DNA from: Halomonas sp. 54_146
GTDB taxonomy: Bacteria; Pseudomonadota; Gammaproteobacteria; Pseudomonadales; Halomonadaceae
Assembly: GCF_001507855.1 (NCBI RefSeq)
Contig: NZ_LGEN01000008.1
Span: 1-64,000 of the forward strand
Direction of reading: 5' to 3'
DNA length: 64,000 bases
The translations under genes were made by a program, and so were the position numbers. Shown in pieces: positions 16,663 through 25,982 of this stretch. Below the pieces are notes generated by a model. The model had not been told where the DNA came from. It made no database searches and was given only the letters and a program-made list of their open reading frames with translations. The stretch's first letter is position 1; the number at the start of each line of letters is the position of its first letter.

Positions 16663-18420
16663 ATGAGCCAGCCACCCTTTGAGTCTACCTTAAGCTACGC
16701 TGCTGCACGCGGTGGCCGGCGCGGTATTGCCTTGCGCTTAGTCAAACATGGCTTGCTAACCGATGCCCAGGCCGCAACGGCTGAAGCCACGGCGGCAGAG
16801 CTGGAAATATCTTTCCTTCAGCACGCGATTGACAGTGGCCTGGTAGACCCCGTTAAAGCCACGGTGGCAGCGGGTTGGGAATACGGCCTGCCTATTATCG
16901 ACCTGGAAGCCCTGCGCCTTAACACGCTGCCGGCGGCTTCTGACTACCCCGTTAAAGTGCTGCAGAATCTCAACGTATTGCCGTTGGCGCGCCACGGCCA
17001 CCGCCTTACGGTGGCGGTGCCCTACCCCGCAACGCTAACGCAGCTGGATGAACTGCAGTTTGCAACAGGGCTGAGTATTGAGGGGGTTCTTGCCCCGGTG
17101 AATCAAATCACCGTTGCCCTTAACCAGTACCTTGCTCAGAACGAGCGCGGCATGCTGGATGCCCTAGACGATATTGACGATGCGGTTAGCTCGTTGAATA
17201 TTGTGCAAAATAACGATGGCGAAGAAGTGCCGCTTGAGGAGTCTTCGCAGAATAGCCAGGACGCGCCCATCGTTAAGTTTGTGAACAAGATTCTATTAGA
17301 TGCGATTCGTCGTGGCGCGTCGGATATTCACTTTGAACCTTATGAAACGCTCTACCGTGTACGCTTTCGTATTGACGGCATGCTGGTTGAAGCCGCAAGG
17401 CCGCCCTTTAGCATGCGCAACCGCATTGCTGCCCGCCTGAAAATCATGGCGCGTTTGGATATTTCTGAGCGTCGCCTGCCACAGGATGGCGCCATAAAGC
17501 TCAAACTTTCGCACACACGCTCTCTCGATTTTCGGGTTAACTCATTGCCCACGGTTTACGGAGAAAAACTGGTACTGCGGATTTTAGACCCCACGGCAGC
17601 CCAGCTAGGCATTGAGCAGTTAGGCTTTACCGATGACCAGCGTGGCTACTATGAACAGGCGTTACAACAGCCCCAAGGCATGATTTTGGTCACCGGCCCC
17701 ACCGGCAGCGGTAAAACCGTTTCGCTTTACACCGGCATTAATATTCTTAATAAAGTAGAGCGCAATATTTGTACGGCTGAAGACCCGGTTGAAATAAAAG
17801 TCGCTGGGATTAATCAGGTAAACGTTTTGCCTAAAATCGGCCTCGATTTTGCCAGCGCGCTTAGGGCGTTTCTACGTCAAGACCCTGACGTGGTGATGGT
17901 GGGTGAAATTCGTGATCTTGAAACGGCGGAAATTGCCGTTAAGGCCGCTCAAACGGGCCACTTGGTACTTTCTACCGTGCATACTAACTCAGCCGCTGAA
18001 ACGCTGACGCGGTTGGCTAACATGGGCGTTTCATCGTTTAACATCGCCAGTGCCGTGAGCTTGATTATTGCCCAACGTTTGGCCCGTAAGCTCTGCCCGC
18101 ATTGCAAAGAACTGGTGGAAATTCCCCATGAGGCGCTGCGCAAAGAAGGCTTTAGCCATCAAGAAATTCAACAAGCGACCATCTACAAACCCGTAGGCTG
18201 CAAGCACTGCACCCAGGGTTATAAAGGCCGTGTCGGTATCTATGAAGTGGTGCCGATCACCGAGGCGATGCGCCAGTTAATTATGCGCGATGCCAATGCG
18301 CTTGATATCGGCCAGCAAGCGCGCCGGGAAGGCTACCCCAGCCTTCACCGCAGCGGCTTATTAAAAGTGATGCAGGGCATTACCAGCCTTGAAGAAGTTA
18401 ACCGAGTGAGCAAGGAGTAG
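16663..18420 (+). CDS. pilB: Type IV pilus extension ATPase PilB
   Basis: The 585-residue protein has the N-terminal GspE/PilB domain, then the secretion ATPase core with Walker A (TGPTGSGKTVSLY, near residue 345), the Asp box and Walker B region (RQDPDVVMVGEIRDLETAEI) and a His box (TGHLVLSTVHTNSA). A C-terminal zinc site CPHCKE and CKHC is intact. It drives addition of pilin subunits at the inner membrane. The gene is two bases upstream of pilC and divergent from the pilins. Confidence 0.96.
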   Translation: MSQPPFESTLSYAAARGGRRGIALRLVKHGLLTDAQAATAEATAAELEISFLQHAIDSGLVDPVKATVAAGWEYGLPIIDLEALRLNTLPAASDYPVKVLQNLNVLPLARHGHRLTVAVPYPATLTQLDELQFATGLSIEGVLAPVNQITVALNQYLAQNERGMLDALDDIDDAVSSLNIVQNNDGEEVPLEESSQNSQDAPIVKFVNKILLDAIRRGASDIHFEPYETLYRVRFRIDGMLVEAARPPFSMRNRIAARLKIMARLDISERRLPQDGAIKLKLSHTRSLDFRVNSLPTVYGEKLVLRILDPTAAQLGIEQLGFTDDQRGYYEQALQQPQGMILVTGPTGSGKTVSLYTGINILNKVERNICTAEDPVEIKVAGINQVNVLPKIGLDFASALRAFLRQDPDVVMVGEIRDLETAEIAVKAAQTGHLVLSTVHTNSAAETLTRLANMGVSSFNIASAVSLIIAQRLARKLCPHCKELVEIPHEALRKEGFSHQEIQQATIYKPVGCKHCTQGYKGRVGIYEVVPITEAMRQLIMRDANALDIGQQARREGYPSLHRSGLLKVMQGITSLEEVNRVSKE

Positions 18421-18422
18421 GC

Positions 18423-19658
18423 ATGGCCACCAGAACAAAACGGCGGCGCCAAACTCCCGCCATTAAGCTTGTGCGCTGGAAATGGATTGGCAAAGGCCCG
18501 CAAGATAGAACGCTAAGCGGCGAGATGATTGGCCGAACCAAGGCGGAAGTAGCCGCGGAGCTGACCAAACAGAATATCGTGATCCAGCGTATTCGCAAAA
18601 AAGGCAGCTTAGGCAGCAGCGGGAGCATTAAGGCCGCTGACATTATGGTGTTTGCCCGCCAAATGGCGACCATGATTCGAGCAGGTATTCCCCTGTTGCA
18701 AGCGCTTCAAGTCGTGGCTGAAAGCTTAAAAAAACCCGCGATGGTGGCGTTGATACAGCACATGATGAGCGATGTTTCTTCAGGCTCCAGTTTTTCTGAT
18801 GCGCTGCGCCGCCACCCCAAACACTTTGATCGTTTATTTATTAACTTAGTGAGTGCTGGCGAACAAGCCGGCGCGCTGGATTCAATGCTAGACCGTGTTG
18901 CCACCTATAAAGAAAAAGTGGAATCACTAAAATCCCGCGTTAAGAAAGCGCTTTGGTACCCAACTGCCGTCATGGCGATTGGCGTTTCAGTCACCATGAT
19001 ACTGTTAATTAAAGTGGTGCCTGAATTTGAAAGCATGTTCCAAAGTTTTGGTGCGGAGCTTCCTGCACTAACGCAAATGACGGTGAATCTTTCTGAGCTT
19101 GCTCAGCGTTATTGGTTAGCGGCATTAGTGGGCTTGGTCGCGGCGGTGCTATTGCTTAAAGCGTCTGTTAAGCGCTCGGCAAAGGTGGCTTATCACATGC
19201 ACGCCTTACTGCTTCGCTTACCCATCATTGGCGATATTTTGCATAAATCTGCCGTTGCGCGTTTTTCCCGCACGCTAGCCACTACCTTTGCTTCTGGCGT
19301 TCCGTTGGTGGAAGGCTTGGATACTGCCGCAGGTGCCACGGGTAATAAAGTTTACGAGCGCGCAGTGGTGCAAGCGCGCCAAGATGTGGCGACCGGCCAA
19401 CAGCTGCACTTTGCGATGCGTATGACCAACCGCTTCCCTGCCTTGGCGGTGCAAATGGTCAGCATCGGTGAAGAAGCAGGTTCTCTGGATGCCATGCTTA
19501 ACCGGGTTGCCGACTATTACGAAGAAGAAGTGGACAATAAGGTTGATGCGCTTACCTCTCTGATGGAACCCGTTATTATCGTCGTGCTGGGCGTTTTGGT
19601 GGGCGGCGTTGTTGTTTCTATGTATTTGCCCATTTTCAATTTAGGCTCTGCGCTCTAA
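18423..19658 (+). CDS. pilC: Type IV pilus inner-membrane platform protein PilC
   Basis: The 411-residue protein has the two homologous T2SSF domains of the PilC/GspF family, each with the pattern ARQMATMIRAGIPLLQAL and FSRTLATTFASGVPLVEGL, and three hydrophobic segments (about residues 180, 230 and 390). It anchors the PilB motor to the pilus base. The gene starts two bases after the pilB stop codon and is followed by pilD after about 100 bases. Confidence 0.96.
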   Translation: MATRTKRRRQTPAIKLVRWKWIGKGPQDRTLSGEMIGRTKAEVAAELTKQNIVIQRIRKKGSLGSSGSIKAADIMVFARQMATMIRAGIPLLQALQVVAESLKKPAMVALIQHMMSDVSSGSSFSDALRRHPKHFDRLFINLVSAGEQAGALDSMLDRVATYKEKVESLKSRVKKALWYPTAVMAIGVSVTMILLIKVVPEFESMFQSFGAELPALTQMTVNLSELAQRYWLAALVGLVAAVLLLKASVKRSAKVAYHMHALLLRLPIIGDILHKSAVARFSRTLATTFASGVPLVEGLDTAAGATGNKVYERAVVQARQDVATGQQLHFAMRMTNRFPALAVQMVSIGEEAGSLDAMLNRVADYYEEEVDNKVDALTSLMEPVIIVVLGVLVGGVVVSMYLPIFNLGSAL

Positions 19659-19757
19659 GCGTTTTATCTATAGCTTTTTATCTTTAAAAACGTTGAGATC
19701 TGCCAAAAGCTCCGTGATCTGTCACACGCTTTATTATTTTATCCGTTAAGGAATGAC

Positions 19758-20603
19758 ATGCATCATCCCCCGCTTATCATCTGGTTGATTGTTTTACTGT
19801 TAGGGCTGTGTTTCGGCAGTTTTCTCAATGTGGTGATTACACGGCTGCCTGTCATGCTAATGCGCAGCTGGCGTAGCGAAGCGCGGGCAGCGTTGGAACT
19901 CAGCCCTGAACATACGGCGCGGTTTAATTTGGCCACACCGGGTTCACTGTGCCCGCGCTGTGAAACGCCTATTGCCTGGCACGATAACCTTCCGCTTATT
20001 GGCTGGATAAAACGACGTGGGCGCTGTGCCAACTGCCAAACCGCTATCAGCGTACAATACCCGCTAGTAGAGTTAGCCGGTGGCTTACTCGCCATAGCCG
20101 TATTAGCGCTTCACGGCTTGAATGGCGAAGCCGTGTTTATTTACGGCGCTTGCTTGATGCTTTTAGTGCTCGCCGTTATAGACTTTCGCACACAGCTATT
20201 GCCTGATGTTATTACCCTGCCGCTGCTGTGGGCAGGGTTATTATTCCAGCTCCTTTTCCAGCCTTTGATGCTGCCTAATGCAGTGATAGGGGCAATGGCA
20301 GGCTACTTAACGCTGTGGAGTTTTTATTGGCTGTTTAAACTGGTGACCGGCAAAGAAGGCATGGGCTTTGGAGACTTCAAGCTGCTGGCAGCGCTTGGCG
20401 CTTGGCTGGGGTGGAGTTTCTTGCCGCTGATTTTAATTCTTTCTGCAGGCTTAGGCGCTATTGTCGGCCTTATTGCCCAAACCTGCTTGCCGCGCTTACG
20501 CGGCAAACCCCTTCCCTTCGGGCCTTTTCTCGCGCTCGCTGGCTGGGTGGCATTATTAGTCGGCGATGAGCTTATGGCGCTGTACCTCAGCCAGTTAATG
20601 TAA
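19758..20603 (+). CDS. pilD: Prepilin peptidase / N-methyltransferase PilD
   Basis: The N-terminal FGSFLNVVITRLP motif is followed by the four-Cys zinc site (CPRCETPIAWHDNLPLIGW, then CANC). The aspartyl protease residues are Asp142 in IDFRTQLLPD and Asp206 in MGFGDFKLL. It cleaves and methylates the pilins at 15.1-16.2 kb and probably other prepilin-like proteins. It has several membrane helices. At 281 residues it is full length. It completes the pilBCD cluster. Confidence 0.96.
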   Translation: MHHPPLIIWLIVLLLGLCFGSFLNVVITRLPVMLMRSWRSEARAALELSPEHTARFNLATPGSLCPRCETPIAWHDNLPLIGWIKRRGRCANCQTAISVQYPLVELAGGLLAIAVLALHGLNGEAVFIYGACLMLLVLAVIDFRTQLLPDVITLPLLWAGLLFQLLFQPLMLPNAVIGAMAGYLTLWSFYWLFKLVTGKEGMGFGDFKLLAALGAWLGWSFLPLILILSAGLGAIVGLIAQTCLPRLRGKPLPFGPFLALAGWVALLVGDELMALYLSQLM

Positions 20604-20642
20604 AACCGGCATTTGAAATACAGGCATTAAAAAACCAGCTAT

Positions 20643-21257
20643 TTGGGGAAGCAAATGATTATCGGATTAACCGGTGGCATTGGCTCGGGTAAATCCACCG
20701 TTGCCCGCGCCTTTGAAACGTTCGGTGCCGCTTGGGTCGATGCCGATGACGTGGCCAGAGAAGTTGTTAACCCTGGTGAGCCGGCGCTACTCGCCATCAA
20801 ACAGCGCTTTGGCAGTCAGGTGATCAACCAAGACGGCACGCTAAATCGTGCCGCCCTGCGCGACATCGTCTTTAAAGACCCCGCCCAACGGCAGTGGCTA
20901 GAATCCATTACCCACCCAAAGATTAGAGAACGGTTACTGCAGCACATAGAGCGGCTTAAAAACGCCGGTGCGCCCTATGTATTGCTGGTTTCGCCGCTGC
21001 TGTTTGAGTCAGGGCAGGATGCCTTGGTTAACCGCTGTGCCGTGGTGGATGTGCCTACTGAGCTACAGTTACTCAGAACACTAAAGCGGGATGGGGTGAG
21101 TGAAAGCCAGGTGCATGCTATCCTCGCCGCCCAGCTTCCCCGCGAGCAACGGCTAGCAAAAGCAGATGACGTGATCGATAACAGCGGTGACCATGACAGC
21201 ATGATGCAGCAGGTAAGCCAGCTTCATGAGCGTTATCGTCAGCTGCTTCATGACTAA
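20643..21257 (+). CDS. coaE: Dephospho-CoA kinase
   Basis: The P-loop (GLTGGIGSGKST) at the N-terminus, DADDVAREVV and the HPKIRERL motif identify CoaE, which phosphorylates the 3'-hydroxyl of dephospho-CoA in the last step of CoA synthesis. It has 204 residues, the normal length. The start overlaps no other gene; a GGGGAAG ribosome-binding site lies upstream. The neighbours pilD and yacG are the same as in many gammaproteobacteria. A set of tandem repeats begins four bases after its stop codon. Confidence 0.95.
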   Translation: MGKQMIIGLTGGIGSGKSTVARAFETFGAAWVDADDVAREVVNPGEPALLAIKQRFGSQVINQDGTLNRAALRDIVFKDPAQRQWLESITHPKIRERLLQHIERLKNAGAPYVLLVSPLLFESGQDALVNRCAVVDVPTELQLLRTLKRDGVSESQVHAILAAQLPREQRLAKADDVIDNSGDHDSMMQQVSQLHERYRQLLHD

Positions 21258-21261
21258 AAAC

Positions 21262-21341
21262 CTGTTTTTGTAAAGCCGTGCTCTTGTAAAACCATGCTTT
21301 TGTAAAGCCTGTTTTTGTGAAACCTCGCCTTTATAAAATTT
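21262..21341. repeat. Imperfect tandem repeat, about 16 bp x 5
   Basis: Five adjacent copies of a unit like CTGTTTTTGTAAAGCC fill the gap between coaE and yacG (units start at 21262, 21278, 21294, 21310 and 21325). The copies vary at several places; the last is the most divergent. No spacers occur, so this is not a CRISPR array. Confidence 0.85.
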
Positions 21342-21369
21342 AGCTCTTGATAACGCCCTAGGAGTTTTT

Positions 21370-21603
21370 ATGACTCGCCCTGCCAACGATTCCCCGCTTG
21401 AAGTCAAATGCCCGCAATGTGCCAAGCGCGTGCCCTGGCTGCCTGAGAGTACCTATCGCCCTTTCTGTAGCAAGCGCTGCCAGCTGTTAGATTTAGGTGC
21501 TTGGGCTGAAGAATCGCACCGTATTTCAGGCGAATCCGCAATGGATGAAGCCGACCTGGAGACGCTGCTTGCTCAAGCCGATAAGGACGCTCCGCTCTCT
21601 TAA
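21370..21603 (+). CDS. yacG: DNA gyrase inhibitor YacG
   Basis: The small protein (77 residues) has the zinc ribbon [10 protein letters not shown] and [17 protein letters not shown], which is diagnostic for YacG. In E. coli YacG binds GyrB and inhibits gyrase. The acidic C-terminal tail after the zinc domain is normal. It follows coaE as in most gammaproteobacteria and lies 14 bases upstream of the Tus-family gene, so the two probably share a transcript. Confidence 0.93.
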   Translation: MTRPANDSPLEVKCPQCAKRVPWLPESTYRPFCSKRCQLLDLGAWAEESHRISGESAMDEADLETLLAQADKDAPLS

Positions 21604-21617
21604 GGAGGGACTACACC

Positions 21618-22505
21618 ATGCCTGATGATCTTCCCCCCTCGGCTTATCGTCTGCTGCTTCAGTTAGAGCAGCAGTTTGATCATCTTATGCAGTCGCTTGA
21701 GGCGGCCGCCTCCCTGTATGAACAACAGCATGAACAACAGCAGCCCGCTACCTGGGTGTTCCCTCAGGCAACGCCTGATCGCCACTGGCTGCGTGAAGCG
21801 CTCTTTGATATGTGGCACCAGCAAGATCAAGATGGCCGAGAAACGCGCAATTACATTGCGGTTGTATCAGCTAGCGACGAACTGCTTAGCGCAATCGCTG
21901 CGGTAAACCAAGCCAAAGAACGCTTTAGTGACGTATTGCAGCATATAAAACAGGCGCACCCAAAAGCACTGAGTGATGCTAAAAGCCGCCTACCCCAACG
22001 GCACCCACAGGTGGATGACGCGCTACGCCGCAATGGGCTTGCCCGCTTGCACCTTAAACAGTGCTGGCGTCAATTGCCTATTGCTGAGGCGCCGGTTTCA
22101 CGCGTTCGTTTTGCCTGGTATAGCAGCGGGCGTTCTATTAAGCGGCTAACCGTGCAAGAAGCCGAACAGAAGCTTTTGCAATTCAATAGTGAAGAGCCGC
22201 ATATCCGCATTCAATTAGGTAAGTTAGCCGGTATACCCAGTGGGGAAATACTCGCTCAGGTACAAACCCAGGCGCCACTGATGCGGGCCAATCTATTTTT
22301 TACTGAACCGCTTGCCGATGGGCATACAAGACGGGCACTGAATGCCGCGATGCCTATATTTGTACCCGGCAATGACCAACGCCTGCCGCATATTAATATG
22401 CCAGCGTTGCAACCACCTAGCGCTCGTACACGCGCACGCCGCCGAGATGAGAAGTTAGAACACGATGTGTTCTTACCTAGTTTACGTGTGTATCGTTATC
22501 GATAA
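21618..22505 (+). CDS. tus: Tus-family DNA replication terminus site-binding protein
   Basis: The 295-residue protein is similar in length to E. coli Tus (309). The region RVRFAWYSSGRSIKRLTVQE matches the central DNA-contacting beta-strand part of Tus. The first 130 residues are alpha-helical and the C-terminus is very basic (SARTRARRRDEK). Tus binds Ter sites and arrests forks from one direction. Here it lies right behind yacG, away from any obvious terminus signal, and I saw no exact Ter core (GTTGTAAC) nearby. Some members are plasmid or housekeeping proteins with a different role. Confidence 0.8.
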   Translation: MPDDLPPSAYRLLLQLEQQFDHLMQSLEAAASLYEQQHEQQQPATWVFPQATPDRHWLREALFDMWHQQDQDGRETRNYIAVVSASDELLSAIAAVNQAKERFSDVLQHIKQAHPKALSDAKSRLPQRHPQVDDALRRNGLARLHLKQCWRQLPIAEAPVSRVRFAWYSSGRSIKRLTVQEAEQKLLQFNSEEPHIRIQLGKLAGIPSGEILAQVQTQAPLMRANLFFTEPLADGHTRRALNAAMPIFVPGNDQRLPHINMPALQPPSARTRARRRDEKLEHDVFLPSLRVYRYR

Positions 22506-22533
22506 GAGGCTAACAGACGACTAGACAAGGCGG

Positions 22534-22884
22534 TTATAAACGCTCACTGCCGGAAGCCTCATCACGCTGCCATAGCCCATAAGTAAACAGTGTCTCAGCC
22601 AGCGCGGCAACGTCGTCATGTGTCTGGCCGTATTCACTTAACAGAGCTTCAAAGCGCTGCTTGAAAACACGATCCTGCTCTCGTTGTTGTTCTTGTTGCT
22701 GTGCTTGCAAATCTTCTTTTTCTAACGCGGCAAGCGACCTTACCGGCGGCCCTGTGGGTATATCAAAGCCACTATCGGGATCATCTAGCTGGCGCAGTGC
22801 TTGCGCAAAGGCATCGTCTAATTCACGAAATTTGCGCAGCTTATCGCGCTCATCTAACTGCTTTTCAACCTTTTGATATTTCAT
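22534..22884 (-). CDS. Small coiled-coil protein, weakly MvaT-like
   Basis: The protein has 116 residues, no signal peptide and no membrane segment. It begins with a charged helix (KYQKVEKQLDERDKLRKFRE) and has a Gln- and Glu-rich coil in the middle. The segment FKQRFEALLSEYGQTHDDVA resembles FKAKLEALMTEFGKRPSDVI of the MvaT protein encoded next to it, but the DNA-binding end of MvaT is absent. It may be a partner or a decayed copy of MvaT, or the likeness may be by chance. It converges with the Tus gene. Confidence 0.55.
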   Translation of the reverse strand: MKYQKVEKQLDERDKLRKFRELDDAFAQALRQLDDPDSGFDIPTGPPVRSLAALEKEDLQAQQQEQQREQDRVFKQRFEALLSEYGQTHDDVAALAETLFTYGLWQRDEASGSERL

Positions 22885-22979
22885 CGATGTTTAATTTACA
22901 CCTTGCTTGAAATGGTCATATGACTGCTTAGCGTCGTATCTTTCGCCAAAAACGGTGTATAAAAAGCCTAAGGTGCCAG

Positions 22980-23075
22980 ACAGTTGCACAAGCGTAAACA
23001 ACTGCATAAGCCTAAACAACTGCACAAACGTAAACAAATGCATAGATGCTAGACAGCCGCATAGGTGCTAGACAG
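22980..23075. repeat. Imperfect tandem repeat, 18-19 bp x 5
   Basis: Five copies of a unit like ACAACTGCACAAACGTAA start at 22980, 22998, 23016, 23034 and 23053, and the array ends with a partial ACAG. It lies upstream of the small coiled-coil gene, in a 490-base gap before mvaT that otherwise holds only the mvaT terminator. The copies are degenerate, and no gene was seen. Confidence 0.85.
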
Positions 23076-23332
23076 AAACACCCATTAGGAAAGCGCTAAA
23101 CACCAAGAAAGTACCCATCAACAAAAAGGAGCGCCGCTGTTTTACTGGCGCGTACAGCACTAAATATAGCGCACATTGCGATTCGTTGCGGCTACTGATT
23201 CTTCCTTGAATCACTGCCTAGGTTAGCCAAACCACTCCTACTGAAGCTGCGAGCTGTAAACTGCTAGGCCAAGCTGGGTATCCTATTAATCAGATGGCTG
23301 AGGCGTGTGGCTTAGGCAGGCTTGTTGGCAAT

Positions 23333-23369
23333 AAAAAAACCGGCACCTCTATAAAGAAATACCGGCCAG
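23333..23369 (-). terminator. Terminator downstream of mvaT
   Basis: On the minus strand GCCGGTATTTC and a matching GTGCCGGT arm form a hairpin followed by a run of seven T. It begins nine bases after the mvaT stop codon and should end its transcript. Confidence 0.8.
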
Positions 23370-23377
23370 TATACAAC

Positions 23378-23752
23378 TTAGTCTTCCATGCGCTCCAACC
23401 AAGATTCAACCGCTTCATCGCCATATTGGTCTTTCCAATTACGCAGGCCTTTATGGTTGCCGCCGCGTGTTTCGATGACTTCCCCTGTTTCTGGGTTTTT
23501 ATAAATTTTAAGACGACGCTTACGGCGAGCATTGCCACTTGCAGTCACTTTAGCGCTCCGCTGGTCTCCTGCAGGGTCCAACAATCCAATTACATCACTC
23601 GGGCGTTTACCGAACTCAGTCATTAGCGCTTCAAGTTTGGCTTTGAATTCCAACTCGCTTTTGAGACGCTGATCTCCTTCTAAACGCAGAAGATCTTCTT
23701 GCAGCTGTTTTAACTGCTGTTCTTTTTGAATATATTCGTTAAGTAATGACAT
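23378..23752 (-). CDS. mvaT: MvaT-type H-NS-like nucleoid protein
   Basis: The N-terminal coiled coil begins MSLLNEYIQKEQQLKQLQED as in MvaT/MvaU of Pseudomonas. The C-terminal DNA-binding domain has KIYKNPETGEVIETRGGNHK followed by LRNWKDQYGDEAVESW, including the AT-hook-like RGGNHK loop. These proteins bind AT-rich minor grooves, form filaments and silence foreign DNA. It has 124 residues and its own terminator, so it is probably a single-gene transcript. It could control the AT-rich island at 5-13 kb (inference). Confidence 0.93.
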   Translation of the reverse strand: MSLLNEYIQKEQQLKQLQEDLLRLEGDQRLKSELEFKAKLEALMTEFGKRPSDVIGLLDPAGDQRSAKVTASGNARRKRRLKIYKNPETGEVIETRGGNHKGLRNWKDQYGDEAVESWLERMED

Positions 23753-24031
23753 CGGGGTTCCTTTAGTATCGTATCCAACTGAACGAGGTCCAACTGGCTT
23801 AGGTGCTTACTCGACAACCTTGGCACCCACAAGTTCAGAATGCTAGGACATTATTCCTGTAAAACAGCTAACTGACAATAGTCTAGTTGAATTTCACTCA
23901 ATTACTAATCATTTTAAAACTCAACAACTCTTTAATTAGCTTGGATTATAACGACTCATAACCCCTATTCATAACCCCCTATTCATAGCCAAGAAAGCAC
24001 TGATTGACTCTTAAAAAAGCGCCGCCTAACA

Positions 24032-24061
24032 AAAAGCGCCGCCCATAAGGGCGGCGCTTTT
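24032..24061 (-). terminator. Terminator of the rpsA operon
   Basis: AAAAGCGCCGCCC ATAA GGGCGGCGCTTTT is a 13-bp perfect stem with A and T runs on each side. It lies just after rpsA on the minus strand. The rest of the mvaT-rpsA gap (23753-24119) shows only short repeats of CATAACCCC near 23957-23985. No ihfB gene follows rpsA here. Confidence 0.9.
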
Positions 24062-24119
24062 ACAAACCAACAACTAATATACTAGTAGAATCTATCTATC
24101 TATCAGAAACTATCTAGTA

Positions 24120-25799
24120 TTAGTCTTGGCCCATTTGCTGCTTGATTAGATCGCCGATAGTGGTCGGGCCACCTGCTGCTTCGGGCTCTTGATCACGCAG
24201 TTTCTTCAGGTTCTGACGGGTATCGTCTTGGTCTTTCGCTTTTACCGACAGGTTAATCTGACGGCTCTTGCGGTCAACGCTGACAATACGAGCTTCGACG
24301 CTGTCGCCTTCGTTCAGCACATTGCGCGCGTCTTCTACGCGGTCAGCACTGATTTCAGAGGCTTTCAGTACAGCAATAACGTCAGTCGCCAATTCAACTT
24401 GTGCTTCTTTAGCATCAACTTCAATGACGCGACCGGTTACGATGCTGCCCTTGTCGTTGACTGACAGGTATTCAGCAACGGGGTCGGAATCCATCTGCTT
24501 GATGCCCAGCGAGATACGCTCACGCTCAGGATCAATAGACAGAATAACGGCTTCAGCTTCGTCGCCCTTCTTAAAGCTGCGTACAGCTTCTTCGCCGGTA
24601 TCGGTCCAAGAAATATCAGACAAGTGAACCAGGCCGTCAATGCCGCCTTCAAGGCCGATAAAGATACCGAAGTCAGTGATTGACTTGATGGTACCTGAAA
24701 CGCGGTCGCCCTTGTTGTAGTCAGTGTTGAAGGTTTCCCACGGGTTAGCGGTGCACTGCTTGATACCCAGAGAAATACGACGACGCTCTTCGTCGATGTC
24801 CAACACCATGACGTCAACATCATCGCCCACTTGAACGACTTTAGACGGATGGATGTTTTTGTTAGTCCAGTCCATTTCAGACACGTGAACCAGACCTTCA
24901 ACACCCTCTTCCAGCTCGGCAAAGCAGCCGTAGTCAGTCAGGTTAGTGACGACTGCGTGTACTTTCATGCCTTCCGGGTAACGCTCTTTGATGTTGACCC
25001 ACGGATCTTCACCCAGCTGCTTCAGACCCAGTGATACGCGATTACGCTCACGGTCAAACTTCAGCACTTTGACATTGATCTCGTCGCCAACAGCAACGAT
25101 TTCGGACGGATGCTTGATGCGCTTCCATGCCATGTCGGTAATGTGAAGCAGGCCGTCTACACCACCCAGGTCTACGAAAGCGCCGTAGTCTGTCAGGTTC
25201 TTAACGATACCTTTGATCTGCTGGCCTTCTTGCAGAGTTGCCAGCAGCGCTTCGCGCTCGGCACTGTTCTCTGCTTCCAGAACCGCACGACGTGATACCA
25301 CAACGTTGTTGCGCTTCGGATCGAGCTTGATGACTTTAAAGTCCAGCTCTTTGTTTTCCAGGTGTGCAGTATCACGAACTGGACGAACATCAACCAACGA
25401 ACCCGGCAAGAAGGCACGGATAGAGTCAACTTCGACCGTGAAGCCGCCTTTAACTTTACCGTTGATAACACCCTTGATGATTTCGTCTTTCTCGAAGGCT
25501 GCTTCCAGAATCTTCCAAGCTTCTGCGCGCTTGGCTTTTTCACGGGACAGACGCGTTTCACCGAAACCATCTTCAACGGCTTCAAGTGCAACGTGTACGT
25601 CGTCACCGATAGCGATGTTTAGATTACCGTGCTCATCGCGGAATTGTGACGCCGGGATCTGACCTTCAGATTTCAGACCAGCGTTGACAGTAACCCAGTC
25701 ACCGTCAATGTCGACAACTTGAGCCGCGACAATAGCGCCTGGCTCCATGTTGATGTCGTTAAGAGACTGTTCAAACAGATCAGCAAAGCTTTCGCTCAT
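24120..25799 (-). CDS. rpsA: 30S ribosomal protein S1
   Basis: The 559-residue protein has six S1 RNA-binding repeats, with the usual signatures [40 protein letters not shown] and [20 protein letters not shown]. The first two domains bind the ribosome and the rest bind mRNA. Length is normal for a gammaproteobacterial S1. It is the last gene of the gyrA-serC-pheA-tyrA/aroA-cmk-rpsA block and has a 180-base leader with hairpins, which could serve S1 autoregulation. Confidence 0.97.
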   Translation of the reverse strand: MSESFADLFEQSLNDINMEPGAIVAAQVVDIDGDWVTVNAGLKSEGQIPASQFRDEHGNLNIAIGDDVHVALEAVEDGFGETRLSREKAKRAEAWKILEAAFEKDEIIKGVINGKVKGGFTVEVDSIRAFLPGSLVDVRPVRDTAHLENKELDFKVIKLDPKRNNVVVSRRAVLEAENSAEREALLATLQEGQQIKGIVKNLTDYGAFVDLGGVDGLLHITDMAWKRIKHPSEIVAVGDEINVKVLKFDRERNRVSLGLKQLGEDPWVNIKERYPEGMKVHAVVTNLTDYGCFAELEEGVEGLVHVSEMDWTNKNIHPSKVVQVGDDVDVMVLDIDEERRRISLGIKQCTANPWETFNTDYNKGDRVSGTIKSITDFGIFIGLEGGIDGLVHLSDISWTDTGEEAVRSFKKGDEAEAVILSIDPERERISLGIKQMDSDPVAEYLSVNDKGSIVTGRVIEVDAKEAQVELATDVIAVLKASEISADRVEDARNVLNEGDSVEARIVSVDRKSRQINLSVKAKDQDDTRQNLKKLRDQEPEAAGGPTTIGDLIKQQMGQD

Positions 25800-25826
25800 G
25801 GTGTTCCTACATAATTACGTTGTTGA

Positions 25827-25863
25827 GGCATAAATGCCTTCTCCGCACCACCAGCAAGTGCGG
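25827..25863 (-). promoter_or_regulatory. Two hairpins in the rpsA leader
   Basis: In the minus-strand leader, CCGCAC and GTGCGG enclose nine bases (25863-25843), and GGCAT TT ATGCC follows at once (25838-25827). They end about 28 bases before the rpsA start codon. In E. coli S1 represses its own translation through leader hairpins; a similar role is inferred here. Confidence 0.4.
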
Positions 25864-25982
25864 GCCTAATGTCACTCAGCCTTTGGGGGTGTTAACGCTG
25901 GTTAGACCTGACCGGGCTCACCGATGTGAGTTTAGTGCCCTGCCACGTCGTGACACCTATCCAAAAGCGCCGCAAGGGAGAA

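Noticed and set aside
22980..23075. Possible CRISPR array
   Set aside because: The copies are directly adjacent and degenerate, with no spacers; there are no cas genes in the window.
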